A stretch of DNA of 63,135 bases from Thermoplasmata archaeon (GTDB lineage Archaea; Thermoplasmatota; Thermoplasmata; Thermoplasmatales; GCA-001856825), in assembly GCA_021817415.1 (NCBI GenBank), contig JAKAUZ010000015.1:1-63135 (forward strand), in the 5' to 3' direction. The notes under the pieces are model-generated. The model worked only from the letters and a program-made list of their open reading frames with translations, did no database searches and had not been told where the DNA came from. The first letter of the stretch is position 1; every line of letters starts with the position of its first letter. Shown here one piece after another: positions 36,163 to 46,079 of the stretch. A program made the position numbers and the translations under genes.

Positions 36163-36882
36163 ATGGAGAAGGGAGATATTATCAGGTTGCAATTCGACAG
36201 TTACTCAGATGATGGTAAATTAGTTGAGACAACCGATGAAAAAAAGGCAAAGGATTCAGGAATTTACGATGAGCATGCTTCATACAAACCTGTTGTTACC
36301 ATAATAGGATCTGGAAGGTTGCTTAAAGGATTAGAGGAGAGCCTAATTTCGGCAAAGGAAGGCGAAGATAAGGAGGTAACAATCGCTCCAGAACAAGCTT
36401 TTGGAGTCAGAGACACCAATAATGTAAAAGTCATGTCAATGAGGGAGTTTGAGAGGAGGGAAATCGAACCGGAGCTAGGAAAGGTCGTCAAGATCGGAGA
36501 CAGATACGGGAGGATCATAACCGTGACTCCGGGCAGGGTAGTAGTTGATTTCAATCACCCCCTGGCGGGGAAGTCCCTTAAATATCAATACAAGGTACTC
36601 GAGAAAATCGAGAAGGAAACTGAAAAAATAAGGGCAATCATCGAAATTAATTACTCGAAGGATATTGATAAATTCAAAATACACAATGGAGAGGAGATAA
36701 CTATTACGATACCTGATTCAGCGAAAATTGATGATTCTTGGCCACTAGCAAAATTTGCAATTGTAGGTGGGATAAGGGAGCTCGTCGCAAACAAAACAGT
36801 AGTGATAAAGGAAATTTTTGAAAAGAGGATTGAAGAGAAAAAAGAGGAGGCAATGGAAACCAAGGAAGCACCGCCCTCTTGA
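36163..36882 (+). CDS. FKBP-type peptidyl-prolyl isomerase (long archaeal form)
   Basis: A 239-residue protein with the FKBP/SlyD core split by an insert domain: MEKGDIIRLQFDSYSDDGKLVETT, VVTIIGSGRLLKGLEESLISAKEGE and KEVTIAPEQAFGVRD, then a C-terminal extension ending in a charged Glu/Lys tail. It isomerises prolyl bonds and acts as a chaperone. ATG 36163 is preferred to 36082 because FKBP homology starts there. The aRF1 gene starts 14-17 bases after its stop, so they form an operon. Confidence 0.9.
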   Translation: MEKGDIIRLQFDSYSDDGKLVETTDEKKAKDSGIYDEHASYKPVVTIIGSGRLLKGLEESLISAKEGEDKEVTIAPEQAFGVRDTNNVKVMSMREFERREIEPELGKVVKIGDRYGRIITVTPGRVVVDFNHPLAGKSLKYQYKVLEKIEKETEKIRAIIEINYSKDIDKFKIHNGEEITITIPDSAKIDDSWPLAKFAIVGGIRELVANKTVVIKEIFEKRIEEKKEEAMETKEAPPS

Positions 36883-36898
36883 TTCTCTTGGAGTCATG

Positions 36899-38137
36899 AT
36901 GTCGCAACTAGAAGAAAATAAGAAGGAAATAGAAAAAGCACTGAAGGAATACCAGTTCAAGAAATACGTTACTGAGATCAGGAAACTTGAGGGGAGAGGG
37001 ACAGAACTTATTTCCGTTTACGTCCCCCCGGGGAGGCAGATCAGTGATGTAATTGCGTACCTCAGGGACGAATACTCAACATCCACCAATATCAAAAGCA
37101 AGACAACTAGGAAAAATGTAACTTCTGCCATAGAGAGCATAATGAGCAAGCTGAAGTACTACCGTTCCCCTCCTGAGAACGGCCTGGCGGTTTTCGTTGG
37201 TTATGTTCCATCAAAGGGAGACCAGAGCGAAATGGTATCCTATTTCATCGAGCCGCCACAACAGATTACCAGTTTCTTATATCGATGCGACTCAAAGTTC
37301 TACCTGGGTCCGATTCTACCAATGCTTGAACATAAGGATGTCTATGGGCTCATTGTCATAGATAGGGCCGAAGCGACGATTGGACTCTTAAAAGGGGCAA
37401 GAATAGAAGTAATTGAAAACAAGGAATCGCAGGTCCCCAGCAAGCATCACCAAGGAGGGCAGAGCTCGCGAAGATATGAAAGATTAATCGAAATTGCAGC
37501 CCACGAATTTTTCACGAAAATTGGGGGAATTGCATCTGCAGCTTTCCTGAAAGAACCTGATTTGAAAGGTGTTCTTATAGGAGGTCCAGGGTCTACAAAG
37601 GAATTCTTTTACAAAAAAGAATACCTTCAGTATCAAATCCAGCAAAAAGTAGTTGACCTGTATGACGTGGGGTATACGAATGAGTACGGGTTGAAGGAGC
37701 TTGTTGAGAAAGCGAGCGAAACATTGGATCAACTTGAGGTGGCAAAGGAGAAGAGGATCATAGAGAGGCTTCTGGTGGAGATAAAGAAAGGTTCCGGGCT
37801 GGCTGCCTACGGTGACGTTGAGATAATGAAATATTTAAAGGAAGGAAAAGTTGACACGCTGATCATCTCAAAAGGTTTGAAAAAGTTCCAGTTCAAGTAC
37901 AGGTGCGAAAATGACGGGGAAGAACTTACGGAGATTTCACAGGAGGAAAAGGTGCATAACTGCCAGAAGTGCAATTCCCAAATGGTTCCAGTTGAGAAGG
38001 TGGATCTGATAGAGGAATATATTGAACTGGGGCAGAAGAGCGATTCAAAGATTGAGCTGGTTAGCGACGAATCTGACGAAGGGTCCCTATTCCTCAGGGC
38101 ATTTGGTGGCATTGGAGCCATATTGCGATATTCTTGA
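36899..38137 (+). CDS. prf1: Peptide chain release factor aRF1
   Basis: A 412-residue class I release factor recognising all stop codons. Stop-codon recognition motif TNIKSKTTRKNV is near residue 54, the hydrolysis motif HHQGGQSSRRYERL near residue 185, and the C-terminal domain includes a zinc-type CENDGEEL...CQKCNSQMV. Length is usual for archaea. Start is one of two adjacent ATGs (36896, 36899) after TTGGAG; the frame upstream overlaps the FKBP gene and is not coding. Confidence 0.95.
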   Translation: MSQLEENKKEIEKALKEYQFKKYVTEIRKLEGRGTELISVYVPPGRQISDVIAYLRDEYSTSTNIKSKTTRKNVTSAIESIMSKLKYYRSPPENGLAVFVGYVPSKGDQSEMVSYFIEPPQQITSFLYRCDSKFYLGPILPMLEHKDVYGLIVIDRAEATIGLLKGARIEVIENKESQVPSKHHQGGQSSRRYERLIEIAAHEFFTKIGGIASAAFLKEPDLKGVLIGGPGSTKEFFYKKEYLQYQIQQKVVDLYDVGYTNEYGLKELVEKASETLDQLEVAKEKRIIERLLVEIKKGSGLAAYGDVEIMKYLKEGKVDTLIISKGLKKFQFKYRCENDGEELTEISQEEKVHNCQKCNSQMVPVEKVDLIEEYIELGQKSDSKIELVSDESDEGSLFLRAFGGIGAILRYS

Positions 38138-38290
38138 AAGAAAACCACTGAAGGCATTACCAATTTTCCATTTAATTGCTGTCATTTTATATCTAACTAA
38201 TAAACGTGAAAAGTGAAAATTTCTCTCTCTGGGAAAGGAGGTAACGATATAACCCTCTATGAATAATGTACCATAATATTCAAGTACGTA

Positions 38291-40246
38291 GTGAAAACTG
38301 AACTCCTTATGGACTATAAAAAGTTCCTTGGAATCTTCATTTTTATCGCTTTAATCGCATCACCCATGTTATACCTACATAGCGCCCATGGGACTGCGTG
38401 GACAGGCCCCGAACCAACTCCAACTAACCTTGTTCTATACCTTCACAATTCCTCAAAAGGAGTCCCAGTTGGTGCCGTGACTTATTTAAATGTACTCTCC
38501 ACCGTCAACGATACGTTTTCCCCGTGGACCAATTCAGGAGAGGTCACAACCGGGATGCACTATGTATCTGAATCATTCGTAGTCTCTCCCCAACTAGCTT
38601 CCTCGCTGGTCTTCAATGGTACAATTTACGCAGGTTTATACATGAACCAGACTGGGAGTTCCCCGACGGGTGGATCGACAACTGTGTATGTGTACTCGGT
38701 GACCGCAGACGGACAGAAATCAATACTTGGTTCATACACTAATTCGAACTCCCTTATTCCAACAGGTTCGAAACCCAGTGGGACGCCCGTCCTTCTCAGG
38801 GGGCCCACACTCAACGAGACCGTTCCAACTAACGATACTGTCATGGTGGACATTAACGTGACTGGAAGTTCTTCGGAGCATTATGGAATCTGGTGGGGAA
38901 GGGTCAACGGCACCTATTATCAGAGCAGCATCTTCCTTCCTGTCAGTACCTATTTGACGGTGTCTCAGGTACTAGTTAAAAATTTCAGCGGACAAAATGT
39001 CACCCTTCTCCCTGAAAATGTCAATAACACCACCCTAACTATTTTGGCAACGGTTGAAGATCCTTTGGGTGCTTACGATTTCCAAGAACATCAGGTAGAC
39101 TTCTCAGTGCTGAATACTTCTGGGATGGTAATTTTTAGTTCCAAGATGAAACCGTATCCAGGTCTTTCCCCTCCTTACGCCTCAGGTCAGACATACATAC
39201 TCTCCTACAATTATTCCTCCCTAGTACCTGGGGAATACTATTTCAGAGTAAACTCCACCGACAATACCGATCATAATTATTTGAACGTGAGTACTTCACC
39301 CTCCTACTTCGGGAGAGGTGCATCATCCTCTGTGTTGATCACGGTTGGCCTTCCACCTGTGTCCATTACTGCTAAGGTCCTGGATGAAAGGGGAGCAGTT
39401 GCCGTAGGCGCTGATGTCAGGGTCTCAGAGAGCGGGATGCTGGCTGCGATTAACACCACGAATGGAACGGGGGAAGCAGGGTTTATGCTTTCCCCTGGCG
39501 CAACCTACACCTTCACCGTCAGGTGGCAACAAATCGTTGTGGGGTCATTCAATGAAACTGTTTCAAATGTATCTCGCAATTTCACCCTTTATGCCCACAT
39601 AATATATCCCACGTTCAGTGTGAGATCTCCCGGCGGGTTACCTGTTCCATATGCCCTCATTACATTGATACATCCAAACGGCAGCGTCTTTCCATTAATT
39701 GTCACAAGCGTTAACGGAACTTTTGCCCTTTCGCAGGTACCCTCAGGGACTTATGTCATCAGCATAATATACGACGACACGGAAATTCTTTCATCATTCC
39801 CAGTGGCCGTAACAAGTGACAATGTCACTACGATAACAGTTCAGGATGTCTATTCGCTCACAATTGAAACCAAGACAGTCTCCGGATCGCCTCTACCAGG
39901 TGTGTTTGTGCAGGCAATGAATGAGACCACCGGAGCTGTCATAGCGTCTGGGATCACCGAATCCGACGGCAAACTTCAGTTTCTGGTGCCAGCTGGCTCT
40001 TATGTTGTCACAGGAAGCTTGGTTTCCACATACGATATGACCCCGGTCAAACAGACCAATCAGCAAACAATCCAAGTTTCATCCACAAAGATCGACGTTA
40101 TAACTTTCACCGATGCTTATCCTTCATTCTTCGCAACCGCCCTATTCCAGATCATTCTGGTGATTGTGTTACTCGTAGCGATCATCGTTTTTCTTTCAAC
40201 AATGCTCATTCGCAATGGAGGGAGGCAGAGAAGAAGGTTCAGATGA
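38291..40246 (+). CDS. Membrane-anchored surface protein with carboxypeptidase-regulatory-like repeats
   Basis: A 651-residue extracellular protein: N-terminal signal sequence (LGIFIFIALIASPMLYL), a large Ser/Thr/Asn-rich domain with many N-x-S/T sites, two or three beta-sandwich repeats at about 350-590 (for example ITAKVLDERGAVAVGADVRV and TVSGSPLPGVFVQAMNETTG) and a C-terminal helix followed by RRRFR. The repeats resemble carboxypeptidase D regulatory domains. GTG 38291 or ATG 38309 may be the start. It may be a surface-layer or adhesion protein; no enzyme is visible. Confidence 0.7.
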   Translation: MKTELLMDYKKFLGIFIFIALIASPMLYLHSAHGTAWTGPEPTPTNLVLYLHNSSKGVPVGAVTYLNVLSTVNDTFSPWTNSGEVTTGMHYVSESFVVSPQLASSLVFNGTIYAGLYMNQTGSSPTGGSTTVYVYSVTADGQKSILGSYTNSNSLIPTGSKPSGTPVLLRGPTLNETVPTNDTVMVDINVTGSSSEHYGIWWGRVNGTYYQSSIFLPVSTYLTVSQVLVKNFSGQNVTLLPENVNNTTLTILATVEDPLGAYDFQEHQVDFSVLNTSGMVIFSSKMKPYPGLSPPYASGQTYILSYNYSSLVPGEYYFRVNSTDNTDHNYLNVSTSPSYFGRGASSSVLITVGLPPVSITAKVLDERGAVAVGADVRVSESGMLAAINTTNGTGEAGFMLSPGATYTFTVRWQQIVVGSFNETVSNVSRNFTLYAHIIYPTFSVRSPGGLPVPYALITLIHPNGSVFPLIVTSVNGTFALSQVPSGTYVISIIYDDTEILSSFPVAVTSDNVTTITVQDVYSLTIETKTVSGSPLPGVFVQAMNETTGAVIASGITESDGKLQFLVPAGSYVVTGSLVSTYDMTPVKQTNQQTIQVSSTKIDVITFTDAYPSFFATALFQIILVIVLLVAIIVFLSTMLIRNGGRQRRRFR

Positions 40247-40407
40247 AATAAGAAACATATCCCATCCTTCTTCAAATGACGTTGCTGAATCGACAGTATA
40301 GCACTTGACTGGTAGCCAAAATGGTCTCTGCGGCTATGGGGTGTTTAGAGTATTCTACATTCCATTCTTCGTGATAAAGGTTAAAAATTGAAAAGATATA
40401 TTGTTCC

Positions 40408-43083
40408 ATGGCTGGAGATAAAAAATATATCTACACTTTTGAAGAAGGATCAAAGGAGATGAAGAATCTTCTTGGTGGAAAAGGTGCCGGGCTTGCTGAG
40501 ATGACAAGGATAGGCCTTAGAACCCCACCAGGTTTTACGATCACAACAGAAGCCTGTAATTTCTATTTTCAAAATGGGAGACTGCCGGAAGGATTGTGGG
40601 ATGATGTAGTGAAATCTATGGGAAACTTGGAAAGCAGAACTGGGAGAAAATTTGGTGGTTCCCCCAAGATTTTACTCGTTTCCGTAAGATCTGGCGCTCC
40701 AGTCTCCATGCCAGGGATGCTTGATACAGTTCTAAACCTTGGGCTCAACAGTGTGAATGTGGACGTTCTTGCAGCTGAGACCGGAAATCAGAGATTTGCT
40801 TGGGATTCCTACAGAAGATTCGTCCAGATGTTCGGCAGGATAGTCCTTGGGATCAATGGCAGGAAATTTGATGATATCCTTGAACTGAAAAAAACGGAAA
40901 GAAACGTGAAGAATGACTATGAGCTTTCCATAGGAGACTGGCAAGACATAGTTAAAGAATTCAGGGAAATAATTAAAAGCGAAGGGAAGGAATTACCAGA
41001 TGACCCATATGAACAATTGTCACTCGCAATCAACGCAATATTCGACTCTTGGAAGAATGAACGTGCCGTAGTGTACAGGAAAATTAACAATATTCCAGAC
41101 TCTCTCGGGACTGCAGTCTCGGTGGTGACTATGGTTTATGGTAACACCGGAACTAACTCTGCAACGGGAGTATGTTTCACAAGGGACCCAAATACGGGCG
41201 AAAAGAAGCTATACGGGGAGTATCTGGTGAATGCCCAAGGAGAAGACGTGGTCGCAGGAATAAGAACGCCTTCACCCATAGAAAAACTCAAGGCAGAGAT
41301 ACCAAAATCATACGATGACCTAGAAAGATCAGCGGAAATACTGGAATCACATTACAAGGACGTCCAGGATATAGAATTCACGATTCAGGATGGTACATTC
41401 TACTTGCTCCAGACAAGGAGTGCAAAGAGGAGCGCATTCGCTGCTGTAAAAATAGCAATCGACTTTCTAAAAGAGAAGAAGGTGTCACCCAGCCAAGCAG
41501 TGAATATGGTGGAACCATTTCAAATTGACCAGCTTCTTCACCCCCAGGTGAACATAACGGTGGCGGGGAATCCGATCGCTAAGGGCTTAGCTGCCAGCCC
41601 TGGCGCCGGAAGTGGAAAAATCGTCCTTCAACCAGATGAAGCTGTCACCATGAACCAAAATGGGGAAAAAGTTGTACTGGTCAGGAACGAGACGCTTGCG
41701 GACGATGTTCACGGGATAGCTGTTTCCCAGGCAGTTCTGACCGCTAGAGGAGGAATGACGTCTCACGCAGCAGTTGTGGCAAGGGCAATGGGGAAACCGG
41801 CAATAGTTGGATCAGAAGACGTGAAGATCGAACTTGGGGAAAGGACAGTACGATTCAGGGGCATTGAGCTTAAAGAGCATGAAGAGATCACGGTTGATGG
41901 AACGACAGGCCTCGTATTCAAAGGAAAGGTTCCACTCATCGCTCCCGAGCTGGGGAATGAGTTCCAGGAATTTATGAAAGTGTGCAAAAGAGTGAAGAAG
42001 CTTGGTGTACTCGCCAATGCTAATACTCCGGAAGAAGCACTGCTTGCCAGAAAGAACGGTGCTGAAGGGATAGGGCTAGCGAGGACCGAGAGGATGTTCC
42101 TTGGCGCTGATAGGATACCAGTCATGAGAGAGATGATTATGTCTGATAACTATGAGGCACGGAAGAAGCTGCTGGAAAAGTTACTTCCTCTCCAGTACAA
42201 CGATTTTGTTGAGTTCTTCAGGACCATGGATGGCTTCCCAGTCATAATTAGACTTCTTGACCCTCCCTTGCATGAGTTCCTTCCAAAGAAGGAGGATCTT
42301 ATGGTTGAGTTGACTGAACTCAAATACGAACTCAAGAGTAGAAATACAAAGAGGAAGGATAAGGTAAGGAAAACGGTTGCCGAGAAAGAGGGGATTTTGA
42401 AGAAGGTGAATGCCCTGTCTGAATTCAATCCCATGATAGGATTCAGAGGAATCAGGGTTGGAGTTGTTTACCCTGAAATCTATGAGATGCAGACGAGGGC
42501 AATAATAAGGGCAGCATTAAAGGTGAAAGAGGAAGGCAAAACTGTCATCCCAGAAATAATGATACCGCTAACCATAGAAAAGAGGGAGCTGGCCACTGTA
42601 AGGGACAGACTTATCCCAGTGATTCAGGAAGAATTGAAAGGGAAGGACCTTACTTACAAATTCGGGACAATGATAGAGACCCCAAGAGGTGCTCTTATGG
42701 CAGGGGAAATAGCTGAAACTGCCGAATTTTTCAGTTTCGGGACTAACGACCTGACTCAGATGACACTCGGCTTCTCAAGGGATGATGTTGAAGCGACATT
42801 CCTGCCAAAATATCTGGAACTTGGAATCTTCCCCAAAAATCCGTTTGAGAGTCTTGATAGAAGCGGAGTTGGCGAACTCATGAGAATCTGCACGGAGAGA
42901 GGTATAAAGAAAAGACCAGAAATAGAGATAGGAATTTGCGGTGAACATGGGGGCGATCCAGACTCAGTAAAATTCTGTCACGAGATTGGTCTGAAATATG
43001 TGTCAGCATCCCCTTTCAGAATACCGATAGCAATTCTGGCTGCTGCTCAGGCAAATTCCTCCAATTACAAGGGTGATTATTGA
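40408..43083 (+). CDS. ppdK: Pyruvate, phosphate dikinase
   Basis: An 891-residue enzyme interconverting pyruvate + ATP + Pi and PEP + AMP + PPi. N-terminal ATP-grasp part has LLGGKGAGLAEM and VSVRSGAPVSMPGMLDTVLNLG; the swivelling domain has the phosphohistidine loop LTARGGMTSHAAVVARAMG; the C-terminal TIM barrel has MIETPRGALMAG, FSFGTNDLTQMTLG and GICGEHGGDP with the catalytic Cys. An ATG 25 bases after TTAAAAATTG suggests a leaderless mRNA. The enolase gene starts right after its stop, placing two neighbouring lower-glycolysis/gluconeogenesis steps in one operon. Confidence 0.96.
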   Translation: MAGDKKYIYTFEEGSKEMKNLLGGKGAGLAEMTRIGLRTPPGFTITTEACNFYFQNGRLPEGLWDDVVKSMGNLESRTGRKFGGSPKILLVSVRSGAPVSMPGMLDTVLNLGLNSVNVDVLAAETGNQRFAWDSYRRFVQMFGRIVLGINGRKFDDILELKKTERNVKNDYELSIGDWQDIVKEFREIIKSEGKELPDDPYEQLSLAINAIFDSWKNERAVVYRKINNIPDSLGTAVSVVTMVYGNTGTNSATGVCFTRDPNTGEKKLYGEYLVNAQGEDVVAGIRTPSPIEKLKAEIPKSYDDLERSAEILESHYKDVQDIEFTIQDGTFYLLQTRSAKRSAFAAVKIAIDFLKEKKVSPSQAVNMVEPFQIDQLLHPQVNITVAGNPIAKGLAASPGAGSGKIVLQPDEAVTMNQNGEKVVLVRNETLADDVHGIAVSQAVLTARGGMTSHAAVVARAMGKPAIVGSEDVKIELGERTVRFRGIELKEHEEITVDGTTGLVFKGKVPLIAPELGNEFQEFMKVCKRVKKLGVLANANTPEEALLARKNGAEGIGLARTERMFLGADRIPVMREMIMSDNYEARKKLLEKLLPLQYNDFVEFFRTMDGFPVIIRLLDPPLHEFLPKKEDLMVELTELKYELKSRNTKRKDKVRKTVAEKEGILKKVNALSEFNPMIGFRGIRVGVVYPEIYEMQTRAIIRAALKVKEEGKTVIPEIMIPLTIEKRELATVRDRLIPVIQEELKGKDLTYKFGTMIETPRGALMAGEIAETAEFFSFGTNDLTQMTLGFSRDDVEATFLPKYLELGIFPKNPFESLDRSGVGELMRICTERGIKKRPEIEIGICGEHGGDPDSVKFCHEIGLKYVSASPFRIPIAILAAAQANSSNYKGDY

Positions 43084-44289
43084 ATGTCAGAAATTGTCGA
43101 TGGAAGGATCAGGAAAATTCTGGATTCGCGAGGGAACCCTACCGTGGAAGTTGAAGTGTATACAGGTTTAGGTAGAGGAGTTTCAGCAGCACCAAGCGGA
43201 GCTTCGAAAGGGGCAACTGAAGTCAAGGACTATCCTGACGGGGGAGTGGACGCCTCCGTCAATATTTTCAAGAAAAAGGTGCTTAAGGAATTGCGAGGAC
43301 TTGAAGCAACTGATCAGGAAGAGATAGATAGAAAGCTTGAGGAGATAGATGGGACGGCAGATTTTTCAAGGATTGGCGGGAACCTAGCGGTAGCCATTTC
43401 GATGGCAAATGCATTCGCCGCAGCGGATGAACTTGGAATCCCTCTCTTCAGGCACCTAGGTGGATTAAACTATTCCATGCCTATTCCACTGGGAAACGTT
43501 GTGGGAGGAGGGGCTCATGCAGTAAATGGGACAACGATTCAGGAATTCCTGGTGGCATCTCACTCCCGAGACATATTTGATGCGATAAGAACTAACTCTC
43601 TTGTTCATAAGAAAATAAAGGAGATGGCCACCAAGGAAATGAACACGCCACTTGGAATGGGAGACGAGAAGGCCTGGGTGCTCCCTTTCGGAGATGAAAA
43701 GGTTATAAATATGATAGCTCAGGCAGTTTCGGAAGTTTCAGACTCCACCTCCCTGAAAATAGAGAAGGGGATGGATCTCGCAGCTTCCAATTACTTCAAG
43801 GATGGCAGGTATCAGTACAGGGACAGGAAACTGGATAAGGATGAACAGGTGTCCTTCGTTGAATCCATCATAAATGATCATGGTTTCACCATCATAGAGG
43901 ATCCTTTTGATGAGGAGGATTTTGAATCGTTCGCGGAACTTACAAAGAGGGTTGGAAACAAGGCAATGATTATTGGGGACGACCTTTATACCACGAACTA
44001 TGACAGACTGAAAAAGGGGATTGAAATGAAGGCAACAAATGCAATTTTACTAAAACCAAACCAGGTCGGAACAGTTTCCAGGTTGCTTAGAACATGGAGA
44101 CTGGCCAAGACAAATGGATTCGGCTCTGTCGTTTCCCACCGGAGTGGCGAGACGGATGATTTCTTCATATCCCATCTTGGAGTTGCAATTGGTGCCAACT
44201 ACCTCAAGGCAGGGACGGTCGGCGGGGAAAGAATAGCAAAATTAAATGAACTCGTAAGAATTCAGGAAGAGATAGGTGTAATCAGATGA
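43084..44289 (+). CDS. eno: Enolase
   Basis: A 401-residue enzyme interconverting 2-phosphoglycerate and PEP. Motifs are RKILDSRGNPTVEVEV, NGTTIQEFLVA, the metal site DPFDEEDFESF, LLKPNQVGTVSR (catalytic Lys) and SHRSGETDDFFISHLGVA. It is a little shorter than bacterial enolase (about 430). It starts directly after the PPDK stop and overlaps rpsB by four bases (ATGA). Confidence 0.96.
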   Translation: MSEIVDGRIRKILDSRGNPTVEVEVYTGLGRGVSAAPSGASKGATEVKDYPDGGVDASVNIFKKKVLKELRGLEATDQEEIDRKLEEIDGTADFSRIGGNLAVAISMANAFAAADELGIPLFRHLGGLNYSMPIPLGNVVGGGAHAVNGTTIQEFLVASHSRDIFDAIRTNSLVHKKIKEMATKEMNTPLGMGDEKAWVLPFGDEKVINMIAQAVSEVSDSTSLKIEKGMDLAASNYFKDGRYQYRDRKLDKDEQVSFVESIINDHGFTIIEDPFDEEDFESFAELTKRVGNKAMIIGDDLYTTNYDRLKKGIEMKATNAILLKPNQVGTVSRLLRTWRLAKTNGFGSVVSHRSGETDDFFISHLGVAIGANYLKAGTVGGERIAKLNELVRIQEEIGVIR

Positions 44290-44870
44290 GTGATCTACTG
44301 ATATCGGAAGAAGCGTATAGGAACTCTGCAATTCATATTGGAACAAAAATAAGAAGTGCAGACATGAAGAGATTCACCGCTTATGTGAATAAGGAAGGGT
44401 TGAATATACTGGATATTAAGAAGATAGATGAGAGGATCAAGGTTGCTGCTAAATTCCTTTCAAAATATGATCCGAGCGGGATTGTTTTTGTTGCCTCAAG
44501 AGAATATGCAAAGAAACCGGTGAAAGCAGCGGCTGCAGCAATTTCAGCCAAGGCACTTACTGAGAGGTTCATACCTGGTTCATTTACAAACCCAGACATC
44601 CCACTGTACACGGAGCCTGACGTGATAGTAGTTAACGACCCAGCAACAGATAGCCAAGCACTGAGAGAGGCTGTCGCCAATGGTGTACCGGTGGTTGCCC
44701 TTTGCCATACCAACAACAGCACATCTTTTGTAGATTTAGTACTTCCAGGAAATAACAAGGGGAGGGAAAGCCTTGCCCTGATATATTACCTCCTTACGAA
44801 AGAAATTCTCAAATTGAAAGAAAAGGATACTAGCCAGATCAAACAGGAGGATTTCCTCGCAGAGTTATGA
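44286..44870 (+). CDS. rpsB: Small ribosomal subunit protein uS2
   Basis: A 194-residue S2 protein of the archaeal short type, with IGTKIRSADMKRFTAYVN, FVASREYAKKPVKAAA, EPDVIVVNDPATDSQALREA and VPVVALCHTNNSTSFVDLVLPGNNKGRESLALIYYLL. It lies in the frequent archaeal enolase-S2-MEMO order and overlaps both neighbours by four bases. A highly conserved core gene. Confidence 0.96.
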   Translation: MSDLLISEEAYRNSAIHIGTKIRSADMKRFTAYVNKEGLNILDIKKIDERIKVAAKFLSKYDPSGIVFVASREYAKKPVKAAAAAISAKALTERFIPGSFTNPDIPLYTEPDVIVVNDPATDSQALREAVANGVPVVALCHTNNSTSFVDLVLPGNNKGRESLALIYYLLTKEILKLKEKDTSQIKQEDFLAEL

Positions 44871-45673
44871 GAAGACCGTATGTAGCTGGAACCTTCTACC
44901 CTTACGATCCGGAGGAACTGAAGGAAAAGATAGTATGGTCTTTTACCCATTCATATGGCCCAGGTTATATCTCTGACGTAGCTGAGAATTCTCCAAGAAT
45001 GGGTATTATTTCACCACATGCCGGTTATGACTACAGTGGTCCTGTAGCCGCTTTTTCATTCAATGCTCTGGCAAATTCCGGACGCTATGACTATTTTATA
45101 ATAATAGGCCCGAACCATACTGGTCTTGGGAGTCCAATTTCTGTCGGGTCCGAGGATTATATGACCCCGCTGGGGAAGGCCAAAATTAGGGAAGATGTTG
45201 TTACCGAAATCACTGATGATTACATCAAAGTTGATAATCTCGCCCACCTGAGGGAGCATTCGGTGGAAGTCCAGATACCTTTTCTCCAGTACATTTATGG
45301 AGATGTTGACATAGTTCCCATTGTGATGATGGACCAAAGCATGGAAGCTGCAGAAAGACTCAAATCCAGGTTTTCTAAATTGAAAGGCAATTACGCCATA
45401 ATCGCAAGTTCAGACCTGAACCACTACCTCCCACTTAACAAACTGAAACAGCTTGATGGATATTTTTCAAAGGCAATACTCACACGGGATTATAAGGCAA
45501 TATACAGATACGTATATTCTGAAGAAATAACTGCGTGCGGCTTCGGTCCAATCGTGACTTTGATGCTTGCTAATTCTGGAAAAATAGAACTTCTGAAATT
45601 ATCAAATTCAATCGAAATAAATGGCGGAAGTGAAGGTGTTGGCTACGCCTCATTCTCAATATTCAGGAAATAA
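44867..45673 (+). CDS. MEMO1-family protein (AmmeMemoRadiSam system B)
   Basis: A 268-residue protein of the Memo family: ISPHAGYDYSGPVAAF near residue 49, GPNHTGLGSPI near 81, REHSVEVQIPFLQY near 126, SSDLNHYLP near 190 and CGFGPIV near 225. The conserved His and Cys residues form the presumed metal site, and human MEMO1 has been linked to redox chemistry. Its cellular role in archaea is unknown. Overlap with rpsB (ATGA) shows co-translation. Confidence 0.93.
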   Translation: MRRPYVAGTFYPYDPEELKEKIVWSFTHSYGPGYISDVAENSPRMGIISPHAGYDYSGPVAAFSFNALANSGRYDYFIIIGPNHTGLGSPISVGSEDYMTPLGKAKIREDVVTEITDDYIKVDNLAHLREHSVEVQIPFLQYIYGDVDIVPIVMMDQSMEAAERLKSRFSKLKGNYAIIASSDLNHYLPLNKLKQLDGYFSKAILTRDYKAIYRYVYSEEITACGFGPIVTLMLANSGKIELLKLSNSIEINGGSEGVGYASFSIFRK

Positions 45674-46079
45674 ACGATTTTCATTATCAACAATGAACAA
45701 TCGATTTCAAAGTCGTTAATCCCTTCTTTCTTCATTTCTATTTACTGAAAGACGCTAAAAATCATCCTTTCAGGGATAGTTTGAATATTCCGCTTCTGTT
45801 GGAAGCTAGCATAGTACCGCTGATAACTTCCAGTCATTTCTCCATTCCAAAATATTCACTTCAAATAAGATACTGTTAGAATAGAGCTTCTCCCTGGTTT
45901 TTCCTTTCCTATTATTTATGGGTGTATACAACATCAACTGCTGCCGAAATGGAGAGGCCAATTCTAGAGTGAATTATAATGTGATTAAGTGGCACGTCAT
46001 ATCATTATGTTTATTTTCTCCGCATCAAATAATTGTTTCCCGGAAATGTTTCATACGTTCTCTTCCCTTCTAGCTGGAG
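45674..46079. other. Intergenic between convergent operons
   Basis: A/T-rich, no gene or repeat seen. Stops are frequent in every frame. Confidence 0.35.
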
